A stretch of 64,000 bases of DNA from Drechmeria coniospora (GCF_001625195.1 NC_054389.1:11280520-11344519), one strand, 5' to 3'. Shown: positions 20,253 through 32,536, counted from the first letter of the stretch. Program-made: numbers and translations. The notes: generated from the sequence alone by a model not told the origin.

Positions 20253-23200
20253 ATGCCCGTCATTAGTCCGGAAAAGCTGGCTAGCCTGCAGCGGCAGTCC
20301 GGCGACGTCCGCAACGTAGGCGTCGTGAGCTTGTTGATACTCCTTCGTTGTGCTGACGCGGATAGATTTGCATCCTCGCTCACGTTGACCATGGCAAGAC
20401 GTCGCTGACGGATGCCCTGCTAGCCACGAATGGCATCATCTCGCCCAAGCTGGCGGGCAAGATTCGATATCTAGACTCGAGGCCGGACGAACAGACTCGA
20501 GGCATCACCATGGAGTCGTCGGCCATCTCTCTCTACTTCTCCATGCTCCGGAGATCGGCGCCCGACGCCAAGGCCGAACCGAAGGAGTACCTCATCAACT
20601 TGATCGACTCCCCAGGCCACATCGATTTCAGCAGCGAAGTCTCGACTGCGTCCAGGCTCTGCGATGGCGCCGTCGTTCTCGTCGACGCCGTCGAGGGCGT
20701 TTGCAGCCAGACCGTCACCGTTCTCCGCCAAGCATGGATGGAAAAACTGAAGCCCTTGCTCGTCATCAACAAAATGGACCGGCTCGTGACGGAGCTGAAG
20801 ATGACGCCGTCCGAGGCGTACGTGCACCTCAGCAAAGTTCTGGAGCAGGTCAACGCCGTTCTGGGGAGCTTCTTCCAAGGCGAACGAATGGAGGAGGATC
20901 TGAACTGGAGGGAGAAAATGGAGGACCGCGTCACCGCCGCTGCCGCCAAGGCATCGACGGCGGACGAGCAAATCAACGACGCCGGGGAGCTTCAGTTCGA
21001 GGAGAGGGACGACGAGGACATATATTTCGCGCCGGAGAAGAACAACGTCATCTTCAGCAGCGCCATCGACGGATGGGCATTCACTTGTCGGCAGTTCGCC
21101 AGCATATACGAGAGGAAGCTGGGCATCAAGCGCGGCGTCATGGAAAGGGTCCTCTGGGGCAACTTTTACCTCGACCCCAAGACCAAAAAGGTGCTTGGGC
21201 CGAAGCACCTCAAGGGTAGAAACCTCAAGCCCATGTTCGTTCAGCTCGTCCTCGAGCCCATATGGACTGTCTACCAGGCCACCTGCGGCGGGGACGGAAG
21301 CCGAGGCGATCCGACCCTGCTGGAGAAGGTGACAAGCTCGCTCGGCCTCACGATACCTCCGCACATCAAACGATCCCGTGACCCGAGGATGCTTCTGACG
21401 ACCGTCTTTGCCTCCTGGCTGCCGTTGTCTACGGCGCTGCTGGTGTCTGTGGTTGAATCGCTGCCGTCGCCCCCGGCAGCACAGGCCGAGCGGCTCCCCG
21501 CCATGCTCGAGGAGTCGCCTGGGTCCGTGAGCATCGACAAGGAAGTCAGGGACGCCATGGTGTCCTTCAAGCTCGGGAAATCGGACCCTGTCGTCGCCTA
21601 CGTCAGCAAGATGGTATCCGTCCCCGAGAGCGAGCTTCCGGAAAACAGGAGGAAGACGACCGGGCAGATGACCGGAGAGGAGGCTCGGGAACTGGCTCGG
21701 AAGAAACGAGCGGAGGCGGCGAGAGCGCAGGCGGCGCGCGAAATGAGCTCGGTAGACGGCTTGGCCGAGGCTCTCGATTCCACGACGATGGAGGACACGC
21801 AACCGACGGAGGAGGAGAGCGGCGAAAAGGAGGTCGTCGTGGAGCACCTGATTGGATTCGCCCGAATCTACTCTGGCGTTCTGTCGGTTGGCGACACGCT
21901 CTACGTCATCCCACCCAAGTGGTCTCCGGCGAACCCCGAGGCGGCCCCTCGACCGGAGCAGGTCACCGTGACGGCGTTGTACATGCTCATGGGCCGGCAG
22001 CTGGAAGCGCTCGACACCGTCCCCGCCGGTGTGGTGTTTGGCATCAGTGGCCTCGAGGGAAAGATTCTCAAGTCTGGAACACTCTGCAGCCGGCTCAAGG
22101 GCGCGGCCAACCTCGCAGGCGTGAGCATGGTTGGCAAGCCCATCGTCCGGGTCGCGCTCGAGCCAGCCAACCCGTCGGACCTGGACAAGATGATTCGGGG
22201 CCTGCATCTTCTCGTTCAGAGCGACCCCTGCGCCGAATACGAGCAGTTTGCCAGCGGAGAGCATGTGCTGCACACAGCCGGTGAGCTGCATCTTGAGCGC
22301 TGCCTCCTCGACCTCAAGGAGCGGTTTGCCCACTGCGACATTCATGCTGGTGCGCCGATCGTGCCTTACAGGGAGACTATTGTGCGCGCGGAGGAGATGC
22401 GGCCGCCGGTCAACAAGGAACTGGGACGCGGAGCGGCCGTTGCGGTCGCAAGCTCGAAGCAGGCCACGGTATCGCTTCGACTGAGGCCGCTGCCGGACAA
22501 CGTGACGGATTTCCTGCTCAAGAACGGCCAGTCAATCAAGATGCTTTACTCTGAACGGCCGTCGACGGACGACGGATCGGATGAGGATGACAACATTGCG
22601 GCGGAGGCCGTCGCCTCCGCTGGCAATGTCCTCTCGGCCGCCGAGTTGAAGAAGCAGCTACAGCAGCACCTTGACGCTGGCAAAGGCCGTGACGTGTGGA
22701 AGAACCGAGCGGAGCAAGTCATCGCTTTCGGGCCGCGGCGGACCGGTCCGAACCTGCTCATCGACGCGACCAAGGACGGCATCCTGCCTCGGGTGTTTGC
22801 TGGGCAGAAAGGTCTCGACAGCGGACCTCGGGCCGGAGAGGCTCTGCGGGCAAGTCACCTGTCGGACAAGATTGCGTACGCATTCCAGCTGGCAACGGCG
22901 CAGGGACCGCTGTGCCATGAGCCGATGCAAGGCGTTGCCATCTTCGTCGAGGACGTCAGCCTAACCATGGCCGAAGGTGACGGCTCGGCTCGCGACCAGC
23001 TCGGCAGACTGACGGGCGAGGTGATCAAATCGTTCCAATCGTCGGTCCGCGCAGCCTTTCTCGACTGGTCGCCGCGACTCATGCTTGCCATGTACACGGT
23101 TGAGATACAGGCATCGACGGAAGTGCTCGGACGGGTGTACGACGTGCTGACTCGCCGGCGCGGTCGTGTGGTGGCCGAGATCATGAAGGAAGGCACGCCC

Positions 23201-23500
23201 TTCTTCACCATTCAGGCCCTGTTGCCCGTGGCCGAGAGCTTCGGGTTCGCCGACGAGATGCGCAAGCGCACGAGCGGCGCGGCGCAACCGCAGTTGATCT
23301 TTGCCGGCTACGAGATTTTGGACGAGGATCCGTTCTGGGTACCGTTCACGGAGGACGACCTCGAGGACCTCGGCGAGCTTGCGGACAAGGAGAACGTGGC
23401 GAAGAGGTACATGGATGGCGTGCGGAAGAAGAAGGGCCTTTTGGTCGAGGGCCGGAACGTGGCTACGGATGCGGAGAAGCAAAAGACGCTGAAGAGATAG
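20253..23500 (+). CDS. EFL1: EF2-like ribosome-assembly GTPase EFL1 (Ria1)
   Basis: Exon 1 is 20253-20315 and exon 2 is 20366-23500, with a 50-bp intron (GTAGGC donor, GCTGAC branch, TAG end); 1065 residues. GTPase motifs are intact: P-loop AHVDHGKT (about 26-33), switch I region RGITMESSAIS, DSPGH (102-106) and NKMD (156-159). The elongation-factor-like domains follow: VEHLIGFARIYSGVLSVGD (domain II), GELHLERCLLDLKERF (domain III) and the domain IV/V region. Acidic and Lys-rich insertions near 150-200 and 380-440 are typical of EFL1 and absent from EF2. EFL1 works with SBDS/Sdo1 to release Tif6/eIF6 from late 60S pre-ribosomes in the cytoplasm. The start is set by the family N-terminus and by the exon 1 frame. 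A 624-codon antisense frame is a shadow. Confidence 0.95.
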
Positions 23501-23994
23501 ACGCGGCATTGATGATTCGATGCGGCTAGCGATGAATGCCCGCGAGACATCATCCACATGCTTTGTCTGGCGAAAACAAAACGAAATAACTGACAGAACA
23601 GTCCGATATGGACTACGAAGCTGCTATCCCTTCCTTGAATATGTTGAATGATTTGACGCGCAAGAACAACCATGACACTCGTACACAAAACACAAACACA
23701 CATGTGCATTCATTCTGCGAATTGTGTACGAAGAATACGAATGAAAACAGGGCCGGCCGGCGAGCCGGTACGAGGCTCCAACAGCCGGCGAGCGCACTAT
23801 CAACCTGTTCGGTTGCATCAGCGGAGGTTTCCCAATAAACACTCATGGAATGGCCGCACGGCCCAACAACGTTCACGCGGCTGGCGGGTTGAGTGGTCTG
23901 TCGCCACACACAATCCATCAGCAATCCAAGGGTGGCCGGAACGAGCTCGTTGCCCTGTTGCCAATGAATGCGGTGCGGCTCCAATAGGAGCGGC
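23501..23994. other. Convergent intergenic region
   Basis: 3' flanks of EFL1 (+) and the secreted-protein gene (-). Nothing recognisable. Confidence 0.6.
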
Positions 23995-24656
23995 TTAACA
24001 TCGATCCGACGTCATGATCATATTCCAGTTGGTGCGGTGGAAGATTTGGCCTCCAACTCCCTTGTTAGAATTGTTGCTGCATCGCCTCCAGATCTCGTTG
24101 AGGGCTTTGAAAACGGTGTTCCAGGTATCTAGAAGCATCCGCCCAGGCATCTGGTTCCCACGTTAGCGCGGCATGCTTCCAGCGAGGAGCGCTCCGGAGG
24201 CGAACGGCAGGGACGCACATCGTTGCAGAGCCACAACGCCGTGTCCCAGGAGCAGCTGATGCGGCTGCAGACTTTCGGGCCCGGTGGCAGGTTTGGTCGC
24301 CCTTGCATGTTGTTGAAGCGAGCATAGGCATCATTGAAGCCTTTCGACTTGACGGAGCCGAACAGTTTCTTGGAGCAGATGATATCGGCGCCGGAAAAGT
24401 CGAGGCGCCTCTCCACGTCGCGTCCGGCGGCTGTGCGGTTGTGGAAATCGGCAGTTTTGTAGTTTGGATTGATTGCTATGAGCTGCCGCTCAACGTCTTG
24501 CACGGTGCCGTTGAGCGTCAAGGTTGGACCGTCGACAAAGGCCTGCACCTGCCACTCCATGGGCACTACGGCTGGAGTAAGGACACTCGCATCACCGCTG
24601 GGGAAAGCAGCGAGAGCGATGGTGATGAGGATGAAGAAGGGAATGAGCAGCATCAT
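23995..24656 (-). CDS. Small secreted cysteine-containing protein (effector-like, hypothetical)
   Basis: Exons 24656-24219 and 24150-23995 give 197 residues. The intron has a GTGCGT donor, CTAAC branch and CCAG acceptor. The start is the first of two adjacent Met codons before a classical signal peptide (MMLLIPFFILITIALAA, cleavage near Gly21-Ala23). An in-frame Met 37 codons upstream would bury the signal and was not used. The mature chain has six cysteines (about 94, 130, 135, 144, 170, 197), sequons NGT (49) and NRT (73), and the segment GPGPKVCSRISCSWDTALW, GGQIFHRTNWN near the end. The GP-x-C-x-R-x-SCSW pattern followed by a late CSxN and an N-W-N tail is, from memory, a recurrent small secreted family in hypocrealean fungi with no known activity. 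Secretion is inferred, and host interaction is only a possibility. Confidence 0.7.
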
Positions 24657-26309
24657 TAGCTTCAAGAAGTTCAAATCGAGAGGTGGAAAGGACACTCGTG
24701 AAACGAAGGGGAACGGGACTGGGGAGGTGAGGCCAGGGGGAGGCCAGGAGGGCTTCATCGCGTACAAGTACCCACCAGTCCGGCCGGTGGAAAGGAGGGA
24801 GGAGATGGGCTTCTCCGCGTTGCGTCGTCGTCAGCATGAGATATGATGCCATGGTCCATGGTCCATGCGTGCGGTTTGCCGCTGCAACCGGAGTTGTTCG
24901 ATTGGTTGGATTGACTGATGCGAATTCGAGAGCCTCGTGTCCAGACGCTCACCAGATACGGACGACGATGGGCCATCACGATAAAGAAAGGTACCTACAA
25001 TACAGTACCAAGCTACTATTTAACGTAGGTACTGTTTTTATTTAAATGCACAAGGCTGGCTGGCGAAACTAAACATGCCTCGTGCCTGCCTGCTCATGCG
25101 TGCAGACTCGTTCTTGCCCAGCAAGCATCCAGGTCGGACTCGGGAGGCAGGAGCTACCGCGCGCCACTCTTGCGTCGCGCAAGTGCGGCCCTGAACAACG
25201 TCAACGACGCCCAGGTGGTTTGTTCGAGCAACTGCGGCGCCTGGTCATCTCAACCTCCTAATCGGCTTCGACGACAGCTGCTCGTTGCCTGAAGGGTCAC
25301 CCTCGGATCCGTTCGCAGGAGCCTGGCCTGTGCTTCCATTGTTGGCAAACGCCATCAATAGGCTGCCTCGACGTCGTCAGTACCAGGGTTTCAGAATCCA
25401 CGCAACACGCCACTCCTCCCAACTCCGAGCTACAAATGAACCGCTGGGCACGGCAACACTCGTCATATCGCTCCGGCAGCTGACACGCATGGAGGCCTCG
25501 TTCTCGTATTGGAGCCATCGCCACCGTTCCCATTCCGTTCCCCGTATTTCGAGATCCATTCTTGCGCCATCCTCACACCGCTATCGACCGTACAAGTACT
25601 GTTTCTCTCGCGGAAACTGAGATATTGGCCTGCCCAGGACATGACTGATAAGAATGATTGCCATGCTACCGATGCCATCGCCGTATCGACCAGCTATTTT
25701 CGAGACAGCTACTTATCGTCTTGGTGGCTTTTTAGCGAACCCCCAAGAAAAAGAGTATGCTGAGACGTGTGGTGCGGTACAGCAGGAACCATGACTACAG
25801 TACGGTTCATACCACTATCAGGTCTCCGTCCACGTCAGGGAGCGAAGGGTGCGAGAGCAATCCTTCCCCTTGGAGACCGCTCATGGACAAGAGCAGGAAC
25901 CGCCGTTGTGCTGCCTGCTCCCTGTTGGCCCATGCGAAAAATTACGGCCGAATATAACAAAGATGCCACAGCGCTCGATAGCAGTATTTCGGTTCATGTG
26001 CCACGTGGTTCAATCCGGCCCCTGTATTCGCTCACCCGAATCGGGACGGATGGCAGTGTGCTTCTGAGCAATGATCCCACGAGACTTCTTCGTTCCTGAG
26101 CCATGGCCAAACCTGGACCACAGCCAAGGCATGATGAATCTACGCTGATGACGGAACCTGAGTTGAGTGCCTGCGTCATGAATAGCATGCAGCCCGACTA
26201 GTGACCCTACCCCAAGGAGTATGCTTAAATCAGTCGATGGTGTCTGACGCAAAAATGCATCCATCTTGTCGCTGGCGACCGTTGTCTCAACAATGGATTT
26301 GCGAGTGCA
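24657..26309. other. Intergenic flank of the accessory island
   Basis: Upstream region of the secreted-protein gene, followed by about 1.2 kb of lower-GC DNA with short frames on both strands (up to 111 codons). None has a recognisable domain. It may contain further decayed genes, which I cannot identify. Confidence 0.45.
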
Positions 26310-27130
26310 TCATTTATGGATACATGTGGCGCGGGTCCAGCCGTAGGACCTGTTTAATCTCCTACCGTGGCTTCTGACCACGGTAAAGGGGACCTTCACT
26401 AGAGGGTGCAGCTCGTGAAATTGGATGCGGCTTTGATCGAGTCCATCGACCCTCTGGAACTGCCAGACGGATCCGTACATCTTCTCTGCTGCGAAAATGT
26501 CCGTCGACGCCATGGCGTAGAGCAAGTCATTCCACGAAACCTTGCCCGGTGAGGACGTCAGCGTCGGGTCGAAGAACAGCGTTCGGAGCACCTTGAGAGC
26601 GCGCGTCCACCGTGACCGATTCGCGTTCGGGAACCACGACGACGTCACCATCGGCCTCTGACACCATCTGTCGCCTCTTCGGTGCCGCCGAGCCCCTTGT
26701 CTTTGTCTTTGTCTTTGTCTTGCTCTTGGTCGAATCGTTGATGTCGGCAGAAGACTGAGCTGCTGAGCCGGGCACGTTGAAATATAGTGTTCACCACCAG
26801 GTTGCTGGCGACACGCGCGCAGAGGGTATGCTAATGGACAGCTCTGTGCACGGGATGATCGCCGCCGTTGACTTGCTTGAGTATATCCTGCCGATGCTCT
26901 CTCAACTCGGCCAGGCATTTGGAAAGTGTACCGGATCCTCTCGCAGGGCCCGGACATCATCTTCCGCCGCCGGTCCCTTCACCCGGAGCAGGGCCTCGAT
27001 TCGGCCGAGGTCCAGCTGGCCGGTGACCCTGTACGGAGCTTCAGCTGCCATGACAGCAAGGGATTCGAGCCCGTCCAGCTCTTTCTCACTCTTCAGCCCC
27101 GGTTGCTCAGGCCTACGGGCGGGTCGCTAA
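26310..27130 (-). pseudogene. Frameshifted, internally deleted relic of a large fungal-specific protein family
   Basis: Pieces of one protein are read in order on the minus strand but in different frames. Near 27110-26910 the frame gives LDGLESLAVMAAEAPYRVT, LDLGRIEALLRVK and AEDDVRALREDPVHF. It meets a stop and continues in another frame as LAELREHRQDILKQV (about 26920-26870). Then KTKTRGSAAPKRRQ and VVVPERESVTVDAR appear in the 26775-26527 frame. After a shift near 26600 the C-terminus follows: ALKVLRTLFF, VSWNDLLYAM, MYGSVWQFQR, SRIQFHELHPL and HGRRLNRSYGW, stop at 26310-26312. From memory, intact fungal proteins carrying both the AEAPYR...LREDP block and the GSVW...IQFHE...HGRRL tail are several hundred residues longer, so the middle is missing. 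Function of the family is unknown. Confidence 0.65.
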
Positions 27131-27950
27131 AGTCCATTTCGCCGACATCGAGGTGACTATCGCTTCATGGATCGACGAGCATACACCGTCGTCGGGTTGA
27201 AGATGGATGTGCGTATGATCCAAACGTGGACGCCGTGACGGTGTCTGCTTCGGAACTTGTTTGTGGGATCTACGATTGCGCGAAATTGGTTGGAAAGATA
27301 GCATCGTTTGCATGGCTCGTACTGCGGGAAATCGCGAGTGGATGGATGGACGTTGAATCAACAGGCCAGGCGAATCATGACGGTAGAAACTCGGCCCAGT
27401 CAACTCGACAATCCCGTTCTTGACCACCTTCAGTACTGATATTACCGTCATACTACGCAAACGTAATCGCATCTGTGGACACTTGCACGGGCATACTTGC
27501 GCATGATGTTCCAGAGGGATAATAAAGTCAATACAAGTACAGCCTGTCCCTCCCAACGCCCTGGGCAGATGAATTTTCTCCCTGACGTTCCCGAAGACCG
27601 CTCAACCAACTATCTATTTCACCGATATTGCTATACATCGTAAACATGAAAACACACATGGGGGGGGTTATAGTACTGCCGACAGGTGAAGAGGTGGTGA
27701 GGTGGTAGAGAAATGAATATCGAGTAAGTCAAACTCTTGTCGCAAAAATTCTTCGCTTTTTTTTTCACGGGGATGCCCTGGCTAATCTGAAGGCATCCAA
27801 CTCCGTCTCTCCAGAACTTGCGCGACGCCAGGGATGCGCATGGCCGTCAAGGCCGAGCGCACATGATCGAAAGGGGCCAAGATGCAGGAACGGTCCGCCC
27901 GTGGGAAGGGTTCAATGTACAGCACGCTCACGAATGTCGAACCCTCCTCC
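27131..27950. other. Intergenic
   Basis: Possible further remnant of the pseudogene 5' part (27,130-27,400; not resolved) and the 3' flank of the lectin gene with poly-T and poly-G runs near 27,660-27,770. No intact gene. Confidence 0.45.
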
Positions 27951-29335
27951 TCACAGGAACTTCTTCATGTTGTTGTTGTTCTTCCGCTTCTTGTAGAGGA
28001 TATAGGCGCCGACGACGGCCATCTGGGAACCGATGAGGAAGAAAATGACCTTGCCGTGTCCCGGAACGCTGTTGGCCACCACGTTCCGCAACGTCGCGTG
28101 ATGATGGCTTAGGTAGCCCTGGAAGGACTCGTCATGGGCGTTGAACTTGGAGCCGAGATCGGTGCGCAGTCCGTGAACCTCCGACTCGAGATCCTTGATG
28201 CGGTTCAGCAAGAGGTCCGACTGCTGCAGGCGGAGGATTTGCGTCCGTAGGGCATCGATGGCTTGCTTGACGTCGAGGTGGTGCTGCTCTTCCTCCTGCT
28301 GCTTCTGCAGGACGGAGTCGTGGACGTCGGCGATCTGGTGCATGGCCGACTGCAGCCGGTTGTGCAGGTCCTCAAACTGCTCCTTGGACGACGTGAACTT
28401 TTCGGCCGGCTGGTCGGCGGGGACCTTGGCCGCGGCCTTGGCCATGTTCGGCTTGTTCGGCGTGACGGCCGGAGGTTGTTGCTGCTGAGTCGCGTACTTG
28501 ACCGGGATGGGCTTGGCGTCGCCGTCGCCCGAGACGGTCGACTCGGACAGGACGACGAGCTTGAAGACCTCGATCGAGTCGGGGTTGTCGGCGCTGGCGC
28601 CGGTGATGCCGAAGAAGTTGCCGGCCGGAACGCTGACCTTGTTGGTCTCGAAGCAGAGCTTGCTGTCGATCTCGACCCGGAACGACTTGGGCGACTGAAT
28701 AATCTTGACCTGGGATGGACGTCCGAGATTGCGGTACGCGTACTTGCACTGTCCAAAGGGCATGGCGTCGACGGTGGCGAGCCTGGAGTAGTCGATGCTG
28801 CCATCGTTCAGGAAGCCTCGAACCATGCCGCCGTGCCTCGCGCTCGAGTCGATGACGAGGGCGAAACCGTCAAACTTGCCGACGCTGTGGATGCTGTGGG
28901 TGCCGACCTCGACGCCGCCTTGGCGCGCGAGCCAGATGTTCAAGCTGCCGCCGCCTCGCTCCGGTCCGCTGACGCGGAAGTCGACGTCGGCGGACCAAGT
29001 CGAGCGCGTCAGGGGGTTCTCGGCCCAGACGGCACCTCGCTGGTTGCCGGGGGCGACGGGGGTCAGGATGACCTTGTTGGAGAGCAGCTCAGGCTGGATC
29101 GGCTTGCCCGAGAGGGCAAAGTTCTTTATCTTCCCGTGGGCGTCGGCGGAGCTCAATCTGAGGGGAGGGCGAGAGTCAGCATCGAGGGGACGGGTGGAAG
29201 GGGGGGTGGTCGGGGGTGAACGAACGTTCCGGCGTGTCCAAAGCTCATGTCGGTGACGAGGTACTGCGACTGCGCATCGGCAAGATTGGCGGCAAGCAGC
29301 GCCGCCAGAGTCGCGGGGAGTCCGAAGGCTCGCAT
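27951..29335 (-). CDS. L-type lectin cargo receptor, Emp46/47-like
   Basis: Exon 1 is 29335-29226 and exon 2 is 29157-27951 (GTTCGT donor, GCTGAC branch, TCAG end); 438 residues. A signal peptide (MRAFGLPATLAALLAANLADA) is followed by the legume-lectin-like domain (about 30-255): MSFGHAGTLSSADAHG, VILTPVAPGNQRGAVWA, and GFALVIDSS, then NFFGITGASADNPDSIEVF. A Gln/Pro linker, a heptad-rich coiled coil (about 300-390), one membrane helix (VIFFLIGSQMAVVGAYIL) and a short cytosolic tail ending KKFL complete the chain. KKxx is the COPI retrieval signal and the terminal aromatic/aliphatic residues fit COPII export. Such proteins cycle between ER and Golgi carrying glycoproteins. Divergent from ALG8, which acts in the same N-glycan/ER pathway; co-regulation is only conjecture. 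Confidence 0.92.
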
Positions 29336-30903
29336 TGTGAAGTCGTGCAGAAGCTGTGCCGGTCTTCGTCTGGTCCTCGTCTCGTCGGCTTGTAGTCTTG
29401 CGGTGTTGGAAAGGGGTCCGGTCCTGGTGTCTGATGGGGGATGCGAGATGGGAGGAAAGGCGATGGTGGTAAGTAGATCTGCCCAGCACGAGTTGCGCAC
29501 GAGTTGTTCCTACACTTATACTTATCAATCGGCTTCTGCCCCTCGGTCAGCTGGTAGTCGCGAGGATAAAAAAAGATTATGCTCCCGGAACAGGAGAAGT
29601 GATTTGCCAATGTGAAACCCGACAGCAGAGCAAGAAAATGACGACGGGACGGCACCAAGACCAAGGGGCCAATTGGAAACTTGCCACAGCAAGGTACAAC
29701 TACTTACTGCCGAACTCAGTAGCGTAGCGAGTGGATGTACTCGGTACTTGGCGGCCAAAGTCGACGATGTCAAGTAAGGAGAAGGTTCACGCAACGTGTG
29801 AAAATGGGCCGAGATCAAGACACGTAAATATATATGGAACTACGAGTATTATTACCTGCACGCACTTGTACGAGAGCGAGCTGTCGGCATCGGTTGCAAT
29901 TACGAGCAAACCCGATTTACGAAGTTTTTCAGTCCGCCTTCTGGTTCTTGGGAGCTTGTACTGTACCTGTACATACATTTACAACTAGCAATTAAGTACT
30001 TGTACTTGCTGTATACCATAGCACCCCTCCACATGTACATGTAAGTACTTGTATACAATTATACCTGCGCAGTGCAGTACTGTACAAGCAGGTAGATGTA
30101 CAACACCAGCATGTTACGTAGTTGTATGTGCAGTGCAGAGCAGTATTGATACTCGTGCAGTACCGTACATGTACATGTACAGATACGAGGATTTAAAAAG
30201 TACATGTAATTACTTACTGTACTTACTTACTTAAGCACAAGGTACCAGTAAGTTCTTCGTACTGTACTCCGTACAAGTGCCAAGAACACTTCATGCTCTG
30301 AGAGGAACTGCTTCATATCAGTACAAATACCGACCCACGGCTTACGTACCGAGTACTAAGATAGCATCGTACTACTCCGTACGGAGTACTCCGTACAATA
30401 CCCCGTATTACAACTAATTACTGTGCAGTACGGAGTACAGTACTCAGTACTGTCAAGTAGAGCTCGGCCCGATGCGGATAGCGCCATACAGAATTTCGAG
30501 TCATTCGACTTGTAATCCGTTACGTACCTTGTCTGCAACAAGTGCCAGGTTAGCAAAGTACTAGGTACTTACCAGTATTAATCTCACGCAACTTGTGCGG
30601 AGTACATGTACTCTGTACTCATACCTATACGGTGCCCCCACGAGCTCCATACTTATGTAAGCACTCCGTACCACATGCTTAAGTAATTAAGTACTGTAAT
30701 ACCTACTTACATGTACGGAGTACAACTACAACCAAGAACGTGCACCTCGCCCACAGCACTGGACAAGTGCATGTACACGATACATGGATGCATCAACGCC
30801 GTGAGCCAGCCATCCCTTCCTAGCTCTCCTGCTTGCTCGTCGACAATTGAGGAGACGGAGTTTCGAAGAGCCGTGTCATGACGCAACGGCTGCCACGACA
30901 AGA
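29336..30903. other. Divergent intergenic region, GTAC-rich
   Basis: Upstream DNA of the lectin gene (-) and ALG8 (+). From 29,700 to 30,730 it is a dense block of GTAC, ACATGTAC and TACTCCGTA/TACGGAGTA words, including a perfect CGG-AGTACT-CCG palindrome at 30382-30393. No coding frame is recognisable. Confidence 0.6.
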
Positions 30904-32536
30904 ATGGCCGAATCATACCCGACCCTGACACAGTGTGCCGTCGTCAGCACCGCCTTCAAGGTGCTGCTCTTCCCCGCATAGTAAGTCGTCGTCGTCGGGC
31001 TCCGCGTGCAACGGAGCGAGGATGACGAGCCAACCGACGGCAACAGCAAATCCACCGACTTCGAGGTCCATCGGAACTGGCTCGCCATCACCCACAGCCT
31101 CCCCGTGTCCGAGTGGTACTACGAGAAGACGTCGGAATGGACGCTCGACTACCCGCCCTTCTTCGCCTACTTCGAGTGGCTCCTCGCCCTCGTCGGCCGC
31201 CTCGTCGACCCGGCCATGGTGCGAATCTACAGCCTGCACCACGATAGCTGGCAGACGGTGTACTTTCAGCGGACGACGGTCATCCTGACGGAGCTGCTGC
31301 TGGCCTACGGGCTGCAAGCCTTCATAGACTCGACGCCGACGCCTTCTAGACGCGCCGCCCAGGTGGCTGCCCTCTCCATCTTCCTGTCGCCGGGCCTCCT
31401 GATCATCGACCACATTCACTTCCAATACAATGGCTTTATGTACGGCATCCTGGTCGTGTCCTTGGTCCTCGCCCGATGCAGCTCGACCCTCCTCCGGAGC
31501 GGGCTGGTCTTTGCGGCGCTGCTGTGCTTTAAGCACATCCATCTCTACCTCGCGCCCGCCTATTTCGTCTTCCTTCTGCGCAGATACTGCCTCTCGGCCC
31601 AGTCGATTTTCCGCATCCGGCCTCTCAACTGCATCAAGCTCGGCGGCGGCATCGGTGCCATATTCGCCGCGGCCTTTGGTCCCTTTGCCGCCATGGGGCA
31701 GATGCCGCAGCTCCTGAGTCGCCTGTTTCCCTTCTCGCGAGGCCTCTGCCACGCGTACTGGGCGCCCAACATTTGGGCGCTCTACTCGCTCGCCGATCGG
31801 GTCTTGATATACCGTGAGCGATCCGCGTGCCCCCGGAGCCCCAACGTCGGAAGCTGGTTGCTGACACCCTTCAGTCGCGCCGAGGCTGGGCCTCGCCGTG
31901 AAGTCGGCGGCGCTGCGGAGCGTCACCCGCGGCCTCGTGGGCGACACGGCGTTTGCGGTGCTTCCCGAAATCACGCCCAGGCTCTGCTTCGGATTGACGC
32001 TGCTCTTCCAATGCCTGCCCCTCGTGAAGCTGTTCGTCGAGCCCACCTGGGACAACTTTGTCGGCGCCATCACCCTGTGCGGCTACGCCTCGTTTCTCTT
32101 TGGCTGGCACGTGCACGAAAAGGCCATCCTGCTGGTCATGATACCCTTCAGCCTGATTGCCCTCAAGGACAGGCGACACCTCGGCGCGTTCCGCCCCCTC
32201 GCCGTCGCCGGCCACGTGTCCCTCTTTCCCCTCGTCTTCACGCCGGCCGAGTTTCCCGTCAAGACGATATACACCGTGTTCTGGCTCGTCTTGTTCCTGT
32301 CGGCCTTTGACCGGCTTGCGCCCGCGTCGAGCAAGCCGCGGTTTTTCCTGCTCGACCGCTTCAGCACGCTGTACATTGCCGTGAGCGTCCCGCTCATCGC
32401 CTACACTTCCCTCCTTCATCAGGTGGTGTTTGGGAAGAGTTACGAATTCTTGCCGCTCATGTTGACGAGCTCGTACACGGCGATAGGCGTCGTCGGGAGC
32501 TGGCTCGGATTCATGGTGGTTTATTTTACATGCTGA
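30904..32536 (+). CDS. ALG8: Dolichyl-P-Glc:Glc1Man9GlcNAc2-PP-dolichol alpha-1,3-glucosyltransferase (ALG8)
   Basis: Exons 30904-30980, 31047-31813 and 31875-32536 give 501 residues. Donors are GTAAGT and GTGAGC; acceptors ACAG and TCAG; phases agree. It is a polytopic ER enzyme adding the second glucose to the lipid-linked oligosaccharide for N-glycosylation. Landmarks: [38 protein letters not shown] (the DYPP luminal loop of the ALG6/ALG8 family), [31 protein letters not shown], and [19 protein letters not shown]. About a dozen hydrophobic segments follow the expected pattern. The HFQYNG and WHVHEKA signatures favour ALG8/ALG6; overall length and sequence favour ALG8. The last 190 bp of coding sequence are duplicated immediately downstream. 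Confidence 0.93.

Noticed and set aside
20471..22345. 624-codon minus-strand frame
   Set aside because: Antisense shadow of EFL1; no family resemblance.
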